Numbered from the stretch's first letter, positions 8,904 through 17,398 are shown. The stretch: DNA of 64,000 nt from NAT127 sp034717695 (GCA_034717695.1 JAYELS010000021.1:1-64000); one strand, 5' to 3'. Notes: generated by a model from the sequence alone, not told the origin. Program-made: numbers and translations.

Positions 8904-9692
8904 TCACAACAGCGAAGTCCCCACCCCCCCATCGATCACCAGGCTCTGCCCGGTGACGTAGTTGGCGAACCGGCTGCAAAAGAGCGCCACGAAGGCGCCG
9001 AAGTCGTCGGCGTCGCCAAAGCGGCCGGCGGGGATTCTCATCCACTGCAGGGCCTTGTCGATCTCCTCCTCCAGGGTGGTGCCGTTCTCATCGGCCTTGG
9101 CTTGGTAGACCTCATGGATACCGTCGGTATGGTGCATCACCGGCAGCAGGTTGTTGATGGTGACATTGCGGGACGCCACCGCCTTGCTCACCGCCACGCT
9201 GTAGTTCAACAGTGCCGCCCGGGGCGCCCCGGAGAGGATGCGCAGCTCGTGGGGATATTTCACCGCGCCGCTGGCGATATTGACGATGCGGCCCCAGCCC
9301 CGCTCCACCATGCCGTCGAGGGTGGCCTCGATGAAATGCACCGGGGACAGCAGGCCGGTGTCGAGGGCCTCCCGCCAGTGGCCCTGGGTGATGGCGCGGC
9401 GGTCGGGGGTCATGGGGGGCGGCGAGCAGGTGCCCACCAGAATATCCGGCGCCGGGCAGGCCGCCAGCACCCGTTCGCGGCCCTCCTCGCTGCTGTGATC
9501 GGCGACGATGGGGGTGACCTTCACCCCGGTTTCCCGGGCGATGTCCTCGCAGGCGGCCATCAGCCGCCCCTCACCCCGGGCGGAGATGAACAGCTCCACC
9601 CCCTCCCGCGCCAAGGCCAGGGCACTGGCCTTGCCCAATCCGGCGCTGCCGCCGTTGACGATGGCCTTGCGGCCGCGAATACCGAGGTCCAC
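8904..9692 (-). CDS. Atypical SDR-family protein lacking YxxxK
   Basis: 262-residue SDR-fold protein. The dinucleotide-binding motif is NGGSAGLG (13-20). The usual NNAG is replaced by GTCSPPP (87-93), and the catalytic Tyr-x3-Lys by Ser154-x3-Arg158 (SGAPR). The C-terminal VTGQSLVIDGG motif is intact. A divergent SDR subgroup annotated as FabG-like shows a similar S-x-x-x-R pattern, so this is probably a subfamily trait rather than decay. Classical ketoreductase chemistry is doubtful. It converges on the acyl-CoA dehydrogenase pair. A GGAG-type ribosome-binding site (AGGAGG on the minus strand) lies just upstream of 9692. Confidence 0.88.
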   Translation of the reverse strand: MDLGIRGRKAIVNGGSAGLGKASALALAREGVELFISARGEGRLMAACEDIARETGVKVTPIVADHSSEEGRERVLAACPAPDILVGTCSPPPMTPDRRAITQGHWREALDTGLLSPVHFIEATLDGMVERGWGRIVNIASGAVKYPHELRILSGAPRAALLNYSVAVSKAVASRNVTINNLLPVMHHTDGIHEVYQAKADENGTTLEEEIDKALQWMRIPAGRFGDADDFGAFVALFCSRFANYVTGQSLVIDGGVGTSLL

Positions 9693-9813
9693 GGTTATCT
9701 CCTCCTGTCAGGGTGTGGATAGGAGGATAGGTGTTAAGGCCCCCGAGGTCCCGCAAAATCCGTGGCCCACGGGACACAAACTGTCGCCGTGAGGCCAGGG
9801 CGTACGCCCCAGG

Positions 9814-10239
9814 CTAGCCGAGACTTGCCAGAAAGTGGTCGATCCCCGCCTGGGCGCAGTCCATATCCTGCTGGGGGGTGCCGGAGCTGAGACCGATGCC
9901 CCCTACCACTTCACCGTTGACGCTGACGGGCAGGCCACCGCCCACCACCATGAGGCGGCCGCCGATGGCGCTGTTGATGCCGAAGGCCAGGTTGCCGGGG
10001 ACGCACACGGCGTTGTAGTCGTGGGTCGCCTTGCGGGCGGCGGCGGCGGTGAAGGCCTTGTCGATGGCAATGGTGATGCTGGTGATCTTGCCGCCATCCA
10101 TGCGCTCGAAGGCGATCAGGTTGCCGGATTCATCGACGATGGCGATGCACATGGGCACGCCGATCTCGGTGGCTTTTTGCCGGGCGCCGGCGATCAGCAG
10201 CTGGGCGTCGGCGTGGGAGAGACGGTTGATGGTGAGCAT
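9814..10239 (-). CDS. glcG: GlcG/HbpS-family heme-binding-like protein
   Basis: 141-residue GlcG/HbpS (DUF336) family protein. Characteristic segments are MCIAIVDESGNLIAFERMDG near residue 30, a KA.TA..A run, and the glycine-rich end GGLPVSVNGEVVGGIGLSSG. Homologues bind heme or corrinoids, or are accessory to glycolate and diol metabolism; the E. coli member lies in the glc operon, as here. The start at 10239 has a GGAG site (ACGGAGAAAA). An upstream in-frame extension to 10326 only translates the repeat region and is rejected. It is the distal gene after glcB, separated by a repeat hairpin. Confidence 0.9.
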   Translation of the reverse strand: MLTINRLSHADAQLLIAGARQKATEIGVPMCIAIVDESGNLIAFERMDGGKITSITIAIDKAFTAAAARKATHDYNAVCVPGNLAFGINSAIGGRLMVVGGGLPVSVNGEVVGGIGLSSGTPQQDMDCAQAGIDHFLASLG

Positions 10240-10265
10240 TTTTTCTCCGTAGAAGGTTGGGGTGG

Positions 10266-10276
10266 TTGTCAGACAA
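10266..10276. promoter_or_regulatory. Candidate GntR/FadR-type operator (TTGTC-A-GACAA)
   Basis: Perfect 11-bp palindrome 27 bp upstream of glcG. It fits the TNGTNNNACNA consensus of FadR-subfamily GntR regulators, and E. coli GlcC of the glc operon belongs to that subfamily. No GntR gene is in the window. The core GTCAGAC is also the unit of the adjacent heptamer repeat, so the match may be incidental. Confidence 0.3.
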
Positions 10277-10292
10277 TGTGGCCTTAGGGAGG

Positions 10293-10414
10293 GGTCTGAC
10301 GTCTGACGCTGGACGTCTGACGCCAAACCCCTCGCCCCATGAATCGGGCCAAACTTTTTGCTTTTGCTTTTGCTTCTGCTTTTGCGTCAGACGTCCAGCG
10401 TCAGACGTCAGACC
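10293..10414. repeat. 31-bp perfect inverted repeat built of 7-bp units, flanking a hexamer repeat
   Basis: Arms at 10293-10323 and 10384-10414 are perfect reverse complements. Each consists of four consecutive 7-bp units (GTCTGAC family; one unit is the variant GCTGGAC). The 60-bp spacer holds five near-identical 6-bp units (CTTTTG family) at 10355-10384. The right arm supplies the last bases and the stop codon of glcB (10408-10410). On RNA this would form a very stable hairpin between glcB and glcG. Confidence 0.9.
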
Positions 10415-12579
10415 AAAACGCTCTTCGCCTTGCGCCGCCAGGCATGGAGCAGCGGCTCGGTATAGCCGTTGGGCTGTTCCCGTCCCTTGAATACCAGGTC
10501 GCGGGCGGCCTGGAAGGCGCAGGAGTTGGCGAGGTCGGCGGTCATGGGGCGGTAGGCGGGGTCGCCGGCATTCTGGCGGTCCACCACGGCGGCCATGCGG
10601 GCCAGGGTCTCGTCCACCTGTTCGGGGGTGCAGATGCCGTGGCGCAGCCAGTTGGCGATGTGCTGGCTGGAGATCCTGAGGGTGGCGCGGTCCTCCATCA
10701 GGCCCACGTTGTGGATGTCGGGCACCTTGGAGCAGCCGACCCCCTGCTCCACCCAGCGCACCACGTAGCCGAGGATGCCCTGGGCGTTGTTGTCCAGCTC
10801 CTGCTGAATCTCCGCCGCCGTGGGCCGCTCGGCGCCGAGCAGCGGCAGGGTGACCAGGTCGGCGAGGCTCGCCCGCCGCTGGCCGGCGAGGCGCTGTTGG
10901 ACCGCCGCGACATTGATGCGGTGGTAGTGCATGGCGTGGAGGGTGGCGGCGGTGGGGGACGGCACCCAGGCGCAGCTGGCGCCGGCCTCCGGGTGGTTGT
11001 GCTTGGTGGCGAGCATCTCCGCCATCTCGTCGGGCTTGGCCCACATGCCCTTGCCGATCTGGGCGCGGCCCCTGAGGCCGCAGGCGAGCCCCGTATCCAC
11101 GTTCCAGTCCTCGTATGCGGCAATCCAGCGCTGCTTCTTCATGGCGTCCTTGCGCACCACCGGGCCGGCCTCCATCAGGCTGTGGATCTCGTCCCCGGTG
11201 CGGTCGAGAAAGCCGGTGTTGATGAAGATCACCCGCTCCCGGGCGGCGTGGATGCAGGCCTTGAGGTTGAGGGTGGTGCGGCGCTCCTCGTCCATGATGC
11301 CGATCTTGAGGCTGTGGCGGGGCAGCTTGAGGATGTCCTCCACCCGGTCGAACAGGGTGTTGGCGAAGGCCACTTCCTCGGGGCCGTGCATCTTGGGCTT
11401 GACGATGTAGACGCTGCCGGCCCGGCTGTTGCGGGGGCCGCCGGCTTTTTTAAGGTCGTGGAGGGCGCAGAGGCTGGTGACCAGGGCGTCGAGCATACCC
11501 TCGGGGATGTCGTTGCCCTCGCCGTCGAGGATGGCGTCGGTGGTCATCAGGTGGCCCACGTTGCGCACCAGCAAGAGGCTGCGGCCCGGCAGGCTGAAGG
11601 GTTCGCCCGCGGGGGAGAGGAAGTCCCGGTCGGGGTTGAGGCCCCGGGTAAGGGTCTTGCCGCCCTTGGCGAAGGTGGCGGTGAGGTCCTGCTTCATCAA
11701 TCCCAGCCAGTTGCCATAGACCTCCACCTTGTCCGCGGCATCCACGGCAGCCACGGAATCCTCGCAGTCCTGGATGGTGGAGACGGCGGATTCCAGCACC
11801 AGATCCTTGATATGGGCCGGGTCGTCCCGGCCGATGGGGTGGCCGGCGTCGACCTGGATCTCCAGGTGCAAACCGTTGTTGGCCAGCAGCACGGCGCTGG
11901 GGGATGCGCCATCGCCCCGGTAGCCGGCGAACTGGCCGGGGTCGGCGAGGGCCAGGGTGGCGTTGCCAGCGGCGAGCACCAGTTGGCCGGAGGCCACGGA
12001 AAAGCCCGTCACCTGGTCCCAGCGCTGGCCGCCGGCGAGGGGCGCGGCGCCGTCGAGAAAGCCTTTGGCGGTGGCGATCACCCGGGCGCCCCGCACAGGG
12101 TTGTAGCCGCTGCCCTTGTCGGCGCCGTCGGTTTCCGGGATGGCGTCGGTGCCGTAGAGGGCGTCATAGAGGCTGCCCCAGCGGGCGTTGGCGGCATTCA
12201 GGGCAAAGCGGGCGTTCATCACCGGCACCACCAGCTGGGGGCCGGCCAGGGTGGCGATCTCCGGGTCCACACCGGCGGTGCTCACCTCGAAATCGCCCAC
12301 CTCCGGGGCCAGGTAGCCGATCTCCCGCAGAAAGCCGAGATAGGCCTCGGGGTCCACCGCGCCGGGGTTTTCACGGTGCCACTGGTCGAGGGCCCCCTGA
12401 AGCGCATCCCGCTTCGCCAGCAGCTGGCGGTTGACGGGCACCAGGTCCGCCAGCAGGCGGGCAAAGCCGCGCCACAGGTCGCCGGCATCGACACCGGTGC
12501 CGGGCAGGATGCGGTCCTCGATAAGGGCTGCGAGGGGGGTGGCGACCTGGAGGCCGGCGCGGAGGGTGCGTTCTGTCAT
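10408..12579 (-). CDS. glcB: Malate synthase G
   Basis: 723 residues, the same length as E. coli GlcB. It condenses glyoxylate with acetyl-CoA to malate in the cytoplasm. Recognisable segments include RSLLLVRNVGHLM (substrate arginine region), GIMDEERRTTLNLKAC (Mg2+ glutamate), FINTGFLDRTGDEIH (Mg2+ aspartate) and the C-terminal NSCAFQAARDLVF. The start overlaps the glcF stop by 4 bp (ATGA) and has an AAGGAG site, so translation is coupled to the glycolate dehydrogenase genes: glycolate is oxidised to glyoxylate and captured at once as malate. The stop codon lies in the inverted repeat at 10293-10414. Confidence 0.97.
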   Translation of the reverse strand: MTERTLRAGLQVATPLAALIEDRILPGTGVDAGDLWRGFARLLADLVPVNRQLLAKRDALQGALDQWHRENPGAVDPEAYLGFLREIGYLAPEVGDFEVSTAGVDPEIATLAGPQLVVPVMNARFALNAANARWGSLYDALYGTDAIPETDGADKGSGYNPVRGARVIATAKGFLDGAAPLAGGQRWDQVTGFSVASGQLVLAAGNATLALADPGQFAGYRGDGASPSAVLLANNGLHLEIQVDAGHPIGRDDPAHIKDLVLESAVSTIQDCEDSVAAVDAADKVEVYGNWLGLMKQDLTATFAKGGKTLTRGLNPDRDFLSPAGEPFSLPGRSLLLVRNVGHLMTTDAILDGEGNDIPEGMLDALVTSLCALHDLKKAGGPRNSRAGSVYIVKPKMHGPEEVAFANTLFDRVEDILKLPRHSLKIGIMDEERRTTLNLKACIHAARERVIFINTGFLDRTGDEIHSLMEAGPVVRKDAMKKQRWIAAYEDWNVDTGLACGLRGRAQIGKGMWAKPDEMAEMLATKHNHPEAGASCAWVPSPTAATLHAMHYHRINVAAVQQRLAGQRRASLADLVTLPLLGAERPTAAEIQQELDNNAQGILGYVVRWVEQGVGCSKVPDIHNVGLMEDRATLRISSQHIANWLRHGICTPEQVDETLARMAAVVDRQNAGDPAYRPMTADLANSCAFQAARDLVFKGREQPNGYTEPLLHAWRRKAKSVLV

Positions 12580-13844
12580 GTTTTGCTCCTTGTGGTGTGC
12601 ATCGCCGGGGCCAGAGCCTCGTCGATCAATTCGATCCAGTGGACCACCGGGGTGTCACCGCCGGATTGCAGGTGGGCCTGGCAGCCGATATTGGCGGTGG
12701 CGATCAGTGCCGGGGCGCCGGCGGTCAGCGCCCCGAGTTTATTGTCCCTGAGCTGGCGCGACAGGTCAGGCTGGAGGATCGAGTAGGTACCCGCCGAGCC
12801 GCAGCACAGGTGCCCGTCCGCCACCGGGGTGAGTTCGCAGCCCGCCGCCGTCAGCAGCCGCTCCACCAGGCCGCGAATCCGCAGGCCGTGCTGCAGGGTG
12901 CAGGGGGCGTGAAAGGCCACCCGGCGCCGGGGCCTGCCCGCCGTGGTCTTTTCCAAAAGGGCCGTCAAGGCGGTCTCCTCGGCGGCGAGGACCTGGGCAA
13001 TATCCCGGTTGAGGTCGCTGACCACCCGAGCCCGGTCGGCGTACTCCCCGTCCCGGGCGAGCAGTTCACCGTAGGCCGCCAGGTGGGCGCCGCAGCCGGA
13101 CGCCGTGCTCACCACCGCCTCGGCCCCCGCCGCCAGGGCCGGCTGCCAGGCGTCGATATTGCGCTTCATGTCGGCAAGGGCACCGTCCTGGGCATTCAGG
13201 TGAAAGCGCAGGGCGCCACAGCAACCGGCGCCGGGGGTGCTGATCACACTGATGCCGAGGGCATCCAGCACCCGGGCGGCGGCGGCGTTGGTGGCGGGGG
13301 CGATACCCGGCTGCACGCAGCCCTCCAGCATCACCACCCGCCGGGGGTGACGGCTCGCCGGGCGCTGATCGTCCCCGGCCCGCCGTTGCGGGATCTTGTC
13401 CCGCAACGGGCCCGGCAGCAGTGGTCGGACGAGTTGCCCGATCCACAGCAGAGGCGCGAACAGGGCGGGGCGCGGCATCACCGCCAGCAGGGCAACCCGC
13501 AGCAGGCGCTGCCCCAGGGGCCGGCGGACCTTGTCCTCCACCACCTCGCGACCGATATCCAGCAAACGGTGGTAGTTCACCCCCGAGGGGCAGGTGGTTT
13601 CGCAGGCGCGGCAGGTAAGGCAGCGGTCCAGGTGCAACTGGGTTTTCGCCGTGGGCGCCTCCCCCTCCAGCACGCTCTTGATCAGGTAGATGCGGCCCCG
13701 GGGTCCGTCCAGTTCGTCGCCGAGCAGCTGGTAGGTGGGGCAGGTGGCGGTGCAAAAGCCACAGTGCACGCAGCTGCGCAGGATGCTGTCCGCCTCCCGG
13801 CCCTCGGGGGTGTCGCGAATGAAGTCCGCCAGTTGGGTTTGCAT
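12576..13844 (-). CDS. glcF: Glycolate dehydrogenase iron-sulfur subunit
   Basis: 422 residues. Two 4Fe-4S ferredoxin motifs are at the N-terminus (Cys25, 28, 31, 35 and Cys75, 78, 81, 85). Two CCG domains follow, visible as GAGCCGALRFH and HLCCGSAGTY, which are shared with heterodisulfide-reductase-type electron carriers. The subunit passes electrons from the flavin subunits GlcD/GlcE to the membrane quinone pool. It is third in glcD-E-F-B-G. Length and domain order match E. coli GlcF (about 407 aa). Confidence 0.95.
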   Translation of the reverse strand: MQTQLADFIRDTPEGREADSILRSCVHCGFCTATCPTYQLLGDELDGPRGRIYLIKSVLEGEAPTAKTQLHLDRCLTCRACETTCPSGVNYHRLLDIGREVVEDKVRRPLGQRLLRVALLAVMPRPALFAPLLWIGQLVRPLLPGPLRDKIPQRRAGDDQRPASRHPRRVVMLEGCVQPGIAPATNAAAARVLDALGISVISTPGAGCCGALRFHLNAQDGALADMKRNIDAWQPALAAGAEAVVSTASGCGAHLAAYGELLARDGEYADRARVVSDLNRDIAQVLAAEETALTALLEKTTAGRPRRRVAFHAPCTLQHGLRIRGLVERLLTAAGCELTPVADGHLCCGSAGTYSILQPDLSRQLRDNKLGALTAGAPALIATANIGCQAHLQSGGDTPVVHWIELIDEALAPAMHTTRSKT

Positions 13845-13862
13845 GGTGAAGTCCTCTGGCGC

Positions 13863-14930
13863 TTACAGATCCGGGTAAAACCGGCCCGGGTTGAAGATGC
13901 CCGCCGGATCGAACTGGGCCTTGAGATTCCTGTGCAGCTGCATCAGGGCCGGCGCCGGGGATGGGAAGGTGGCGGTGCCCTCGTCCCCAACCCGCCGGAA
14001 CAGGGTGGCGCTGCCACCCAGCTCCGCCGCGGCGGCTCGGATCCCTTGCGCGGGCAGATCCGCCTTGAGCCAGCGCTGGCCGCCGCTCCATTCGAAAACT
14101 GTCTCCCCCAGATCGAGGGGCGCGGTATTGGCGGGCGGGGACAGGCGCCACAGGGGAGCGTCCCCGGCGAAGAACGGCAACTGCTGGTCCCGCAGCCGGC
14201 GCCAGAAATCCCGGGCGACATCCTCCTCGACAGCCTCGCCCCCCAGCTTGCGGCGGGCAGCGTCCAGGGCGGCGGCAGCCCCGGACAGGCGCACCCACAG
14301 CTGGCCGTCGAGCCAGGCGGTGGCAGAGATCGGCAGGGGTTGCCCTTTCCAGCGGGTGACCAGGTGGAGTGCCTCCCCCTCGCCGGCGTCGAGGCGCAGG
14401 GTGGCCTCCGCCATGGGCCTTGGCAACACCTTCAGGGACAGCTGGGTGATGACCCCGAGAATGCCGAGGCTGCCCGCCAGCAAGCGGGCGATGTCGTACC
14501 CGGCCACGTTCTTCATCACCTGGCCGCCGAAATCCATGACCCGGCCCCGGCCGTCCAGCAGCTGGGCGCCGAGGACGAAATCCCGCACCGGCCCCGCCTG
14601 CAGGCGCCCCGGGCCGGCGAGGCCCGCCGCCACCGCGCCCCCCAGGGTGGCTTGCCCGGGGGCGAAATGGGGTGGCTCGAAGGCCAGCATCTGGTTGCGC
14701 TCGGCGAGTGCCGCCTCGATTTCGGCGAGGGCGGTGCCACAGCGGGCGGTGATCACCAGCTCGGTGGGTTCGTAGGCGAGGATGCCGCTGTGTTCGCGGG
14801 TATCAAGCTCCCCGCCACGACAGGAATTGCCGTAGAACCCCTTGGAATCGCCGCCGCGAATCCGCAGCGGCAAATGGCTGTCGGCGGCGGCGCGGATGCG
14901 CTCCGCCCAGGTCTCGATAATGCTGGTCAT
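13863..14930 (-). CDS. glcE: Glycolate dehydrogenase FAD-binding subunit
   Basis: 355-residue subunit with an FAD-binding type 4 (PCMH-like) domain. The LVITARCGTALAEIEAALAE start, GQATLGGAVAAGLAGP and VMKNVAGYDIARLLAGSLG segments are typical of GlcE, and the C-terminal LKAQFDPAGIFNPGRFY is shared with GlcD-type oxidases. It starts directly adjacent to the glcD stop and lies 18 bp from glcF. It acts with GlcD and GlcF in oxidising glycolate to glyoxylate. Confidence 0.95.
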   Translation of the reverse strand: MTSIIETWAERIRAAADSHLPLRIRGGDSKGFYGNSCRGGELDTREHSGILAYEPTELVITARCGTALAEIEAALAERNQMLAFEPPHFAPGQATLGGAVAAGLAGPGRLQAGPVRDFVLGAQLLDGRGRVMDFGGQVMKNVAGYDIARLLAGSLGILGVITQLSLKVLPRPMAEATLRLDAGEGEALHLVTRWKGQPLPISATAWLDGQLWVRLSGAAAALDAARRKLGGEAVEEDVARDFWRRLRDQQLPFFAGDAPLWRLSPPANTAPLDLGETVFEWSGGQRWLKADLPAQGIRAAAAELGGSATLFRRVGDEGTATFPSPAPALMQLHRNLKAQFDPAGIFNPGRFYPDL

Positions 14931-16415
14931 TCAGAACCTCGGCAGCTCGGGAAAGGGCACCTGGCCCCGGTGCACGTGCATGGCGCCGTATTCCGCGCAG
15001 CGGTGCAGGGAGGGAATGGCCTTGCCGGGGTTGAGCAGGCCCTTCGGGTCCAGGGCCGCCTTGACCCGGTGGAACATGTCGAGGGCGTCGGCGCCGTACT
15101 GCACGCACATCTGGTTGATCTTCTCGGCGCCGACCCCGTGCTCGCCGGTGATGGAGCCACCGAGCTTGACCGAGAGTTCGAGAATTTCCGCGCCAAAGGC
15201 CTCGGCCCGCTCCAGCTCGCCGGGCTTGTTGGCATCGAACATGATCAACGGGTGCAGATTGCCGTCTCCTGCGTGGAAGACATTGGCGCAGCCGAGGGAA
15301 TACTTGCGCTCCATGGCGGCGATGGCGGTGAGCATTTCCCCCAGGTGCTGGCGGGGAATGGTGCCATCCATGCAGTAGTAATCCGGGGAGATGCGGCCGA
15401 TGGCGGGAAAGGCCGCCTTGCGCCCCGCCCAGTACAGCAGCCGCTCCGCCTCGCTGGTGGAGACCTTCAGGGAACTGGCGCCGCTGTGATCCAGCACGGC
15501 GCGAATGCGGGCAATCTCCTCGTCCACCTCCTCGGCGGTGCCGTCGGATTCCACCAGCAGAATGGCGGCGGCGCCGAGGTCGTAGCCGGCCTTGACGAAG
15601 GGCTCCACCGCGGCGGTGGCGGCCCTGTCCATCATCTCGAGGCCGGCGGGAATGATGCCCGCGGCGATGATGGCGGCCACCGCATCGCCCGCCTGGTTCA
15701 CATCGGCGAAGGAGGCCATCACCACCCGGGCGCACTGGGGGCTCGGGGTGAGCTTGACAGTCACCTCGGTCACCACCGCCAGGAGCCCCTCGGAGCCCAC
15801 GCACAGGGCGAGCAGATCGAGGCCCGGGCTGTCCGGCGCCTCGCCGCCGAGGGTGATGGGGGTGCCATCCGCCAGCACGGCGCGGATGCCGAGCACGTTG
15901 TGAACGGTGAGCCCGTACTTGAGGCAGTGCACACCCCCGGAGTTTTCCGCCACATTGCCGCCGATGGTGCAGGCGATCTGGGAGGACGGGTCGGGGGCAT
16001 AGTAGAGCCCATGGGGCGCGGCGGCCTCGGAGATGGCGAGGTTGCGCACCCCCGGCTGCACCACCGCCAACTGCCGCTCCGGGTCCAGGCGCAGGATCGC
16101 CTTCATCCTCGCCAGGGACAGCACCACCCCCTGGGCGTGGGGCAGGGCGCCGCCGGAGAGCCCCGTGCCCGCGCCCCGGGGCACCACCGGCACACCCTGC
16201 TGGTGGCAGGTCGTAAGCACCGCGATCACCTGCTCCTCGGTTTCCGGCAGGGCCACCGCCAGGGGCATCTCCCGGTACGCGGACAGGCCGTCGCACTCGT
16301 AGGGGCGCAGGTCTTCAGCCTCCCACAGCAGGCAGTGGTCGGGCAGGCAGCCCCGCAGCGCGGCGACAAGCTGGCCGGCGTCGGTATGGAAGCAGGTGTC
16401 GTTGTGAAAATTCAT
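14931..16415 (-). CDS. glcD: Glycolate dehydrogenase catalytic FAD subunit
   Basis: 494 residues (E. coli GlcD 499). The FAD-binding domain includes VPRGAGTGLSGGALP, the ACTIGGNVAENSGG and VGSEGLLAVVTE segments, and the C-terminal FAD-linked oxidase domain ends with the SITGEHGVGAEK and LDPKGLLNPGKA signatures. It oxidises glycolate (and often D-lactate) to the keto acid. The start at 16415 is chosen by homology; the open frame runs on to 17018, but that part is antisense to the TetR gene. No strong Shine-Dalgarno is visible. It is the first gene of the operon and diverges from TetR. Confidence 0.95.
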   Translation of the reverse strand: MNFHNDTCFHTDAGQLVAALRGCLPDHCLLWEAEDLRPYECDGLSAYREMPLAVALPETEEQVIAVLTTCHQQGVPVVPRGAGTGLSGGALPHAQGVVLSLARMKAILRLDPERQLAVVQPGVRNLAISEAAAPHGLYYAPDPSSQIACTIGGNVAENSGGVHCLKYGLTVHNVLGIRAVLADGTPITLGGEAPDSPGLDLLALCVGSEGLLAVVTEVTVKLTPSPQCARVVMASFADVNQAGDAVAAIIAAGIIPAGLEMMDRAATAAVEPFVKAGYDLGAAAILLVESDGTAEEVDEEIARIRAVLDHSGASSLKVSTSEAERLLYWAGRKAAFPAIGRISPDYYCMDGTIPRQHLGEMLTAIAAMERKYSLGCANVFHAGDGNLHPLIMFDANKPGELERAEAFGAEILELSVKLGGSITGEHGVGAEKINQMCVQYGADALDMFHRVKAALDPKGLLNPGKAIPSLHRCAEYGAMHVHRGQVPFPELPRF

Positions 16416-16499
16416 GGGGAGCCGCGCGGTGATCGTTGTGGCGGGATCATACCCCGGCACCCGGAAACGGGCGAACGGCTGGCTTGACATCCCGACAAA

Positions 16500-16518
16500 A
16501 ACTGACAAAGTAACAGTT
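16500..16518. promoter_or_regulatory. Candidate TetR operator, site 3 (AACTG-N9-CAGTT)
   Basis: Perfect half-sites AACTG and CAGTT separated by 9 bp, followed by AT, in the 264-bp glcD/TetR divergent region. Together with site 1 read on the opposite strand it shares the block ATAACTG-N5-TTGTCA-N-TT. The location beside a TetR gene suggests autoregulation and makes this the reference site for the set at 5608, 5684 and 17380. Confidence 0.55.
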
Positions 16519-16679
16519 ATTAAATCACGGCGCCCGCGCCCTCCGCAACACCATTCCCGGGGGGACCACCCCGGGCACCGTTCCGGCTCTTGGCGAACGC
16601 GGGTTTTGTGTAGAATGACACCCCTGTGTTCAGGCGACTCGCAACGGGCAACCGGACAGCCGACAAAGGACAGCACCCA

Positions 16680-17339
16680 GTGAACGACACCGTCATCAGC
16701 AACAAGCAAGGTCAGACACTCGGCCCCAAGGGGCACGCCACCCGCAAGCGGTTGATGGACGCCGCCGAACGGCTGCTCAAGACCCACTCCCCGGTGGAGT
16801 TGACCGCCGTGTCGGTCGCCAAGGAGGCGGGCACCTCTTCCGCCACGTTCTACATGTATTTCGATGACATCAAGGATGTGCTCTTCGCCCTCGCCGAACT
16901 CGCCAGCAAGGACATGGAGCGCACCCTCGCCGCCATGGACAAGCCCTGGGAGCGGGACAAGCTGGAGGAGCGCGCCCTGGAATTCGTCGAAAAGTTTTTT
17001 GCGGTCTGGCACAAACACCGCGAAGTGCTGCGCTTTCGCAACCTCGAGGCGGATCGCGGCGACCCGGCCTTCGACAAGCTGCGCATGGACGCCTATCTCC
17101 CGGAGCTCAACTTCTACGTCAACCGCATCCTGGAATCATCGGCCACGGCGGAAGGCATCTCCCGGGGCGACGCCTTCTCCCTCGCCAGCGTGCTCCACGC
17201 GGCCATGGAAAAACTCGCGGCCCTGAACCCGGCCCTGGTCCACCAGGGGGTGGGGCTCAAGCGCCTGAAGGCCGCCCAGGCCCGCATCATCGCCAACACC
17301 ATCGCAAGCTGCCACCACTGGGGCAGGCTACCGCGCTGA
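16680..17339 (+). CDS. TetR-family transcriptional regulator
   Basis: 219-residue TetR repressor. The N-terminal helix-turn-helix domain is clear: ATRKRLMDAAERLLKTH, then VSVAKEAGTSSATFYMYF (about residues 40-62) as the recognition region. The long C-terminal helical ligand domain has no diagnostic residues. The start is GTG at 16680, with AAAGGA 10-15 bases upstream; the in-frame ATG at 16626 lacks one and would add an unconserved tail. It diverges from glcD and lies upstream of an enoyl-CoA hydratase-like gene. The matching operators upstream of both beta-oxidation operons suggest an acyl-CoA-responsive repressor, which is an inference. Confidence 0.9.
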   Translation: MNDTVISNKQGQTLGPKGHATRKRLMDAAERLLKTHSPVELTAVSVAKEAGTSSATFYMYFDDIKDVLFALAELASKDMERTLAAMDKPWERDKLEERALEFVEKFFAVWHKHREVLRFRNLEADRGDPAFDKLRMDAYLPELNFYVNRILESSATAEGISRGDAFSLASVLHAAMEKLAALNPALVHQGVGLKRLKAAQARIIANTIASCHHWGRLPR

Positions 17340-17343
17340 ACCC

Positions 17344-17369
17344 AAAAGGCGCCCCCGGGGCGCTTTTTT
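17344..17369 (+). terminator. Rho-independent terminator after TetR gene
   Basis: GC-rich stem (GCGCC/GGCGC core, 17349-17363) followed by six T at 17364-17369 and flanked by AAAA on the 5' side, 5 bp downstream of the TetR stop. Confidence 0.8.
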
Positions 17370-17379
17370 GGCGGCGGAT

Positions 17380-17398
17380 AGCTGTCAATCCATCAGCT
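17380..17398. promoter_or_regulatory. Candidate TetR operator, site 4 (AGCTG-N9-CAGCT)
   Basis: Perfect palindromic half-sites with 9-bp spacing, between the TetR terminator and the second enoyl-CoA hydratase-like gene (start 17450). It is the same architecture as sites 1-3 with a C in the fourth position of each outer half. It suggests that the hydratase-like gene has its own TetR-controlled promoter. Confidence 0.5.

Noticed and set aside
10355..10384. The run of CTTTTG hexamers as part of a coding sequence
   Set aside because: The frames reading through it (Lys-Gln or Ala-Phe repeats) only join the heptamer repeat arms, so it is taken as non-coding repeat DNA.
12597..16487. A 1,296-codon rightward open frame
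   Set aside because: It is antisense to glcB-glcD and its translation is low-complexity His/Gly/Gln-rich; such frames are common in GC-rich DNA.
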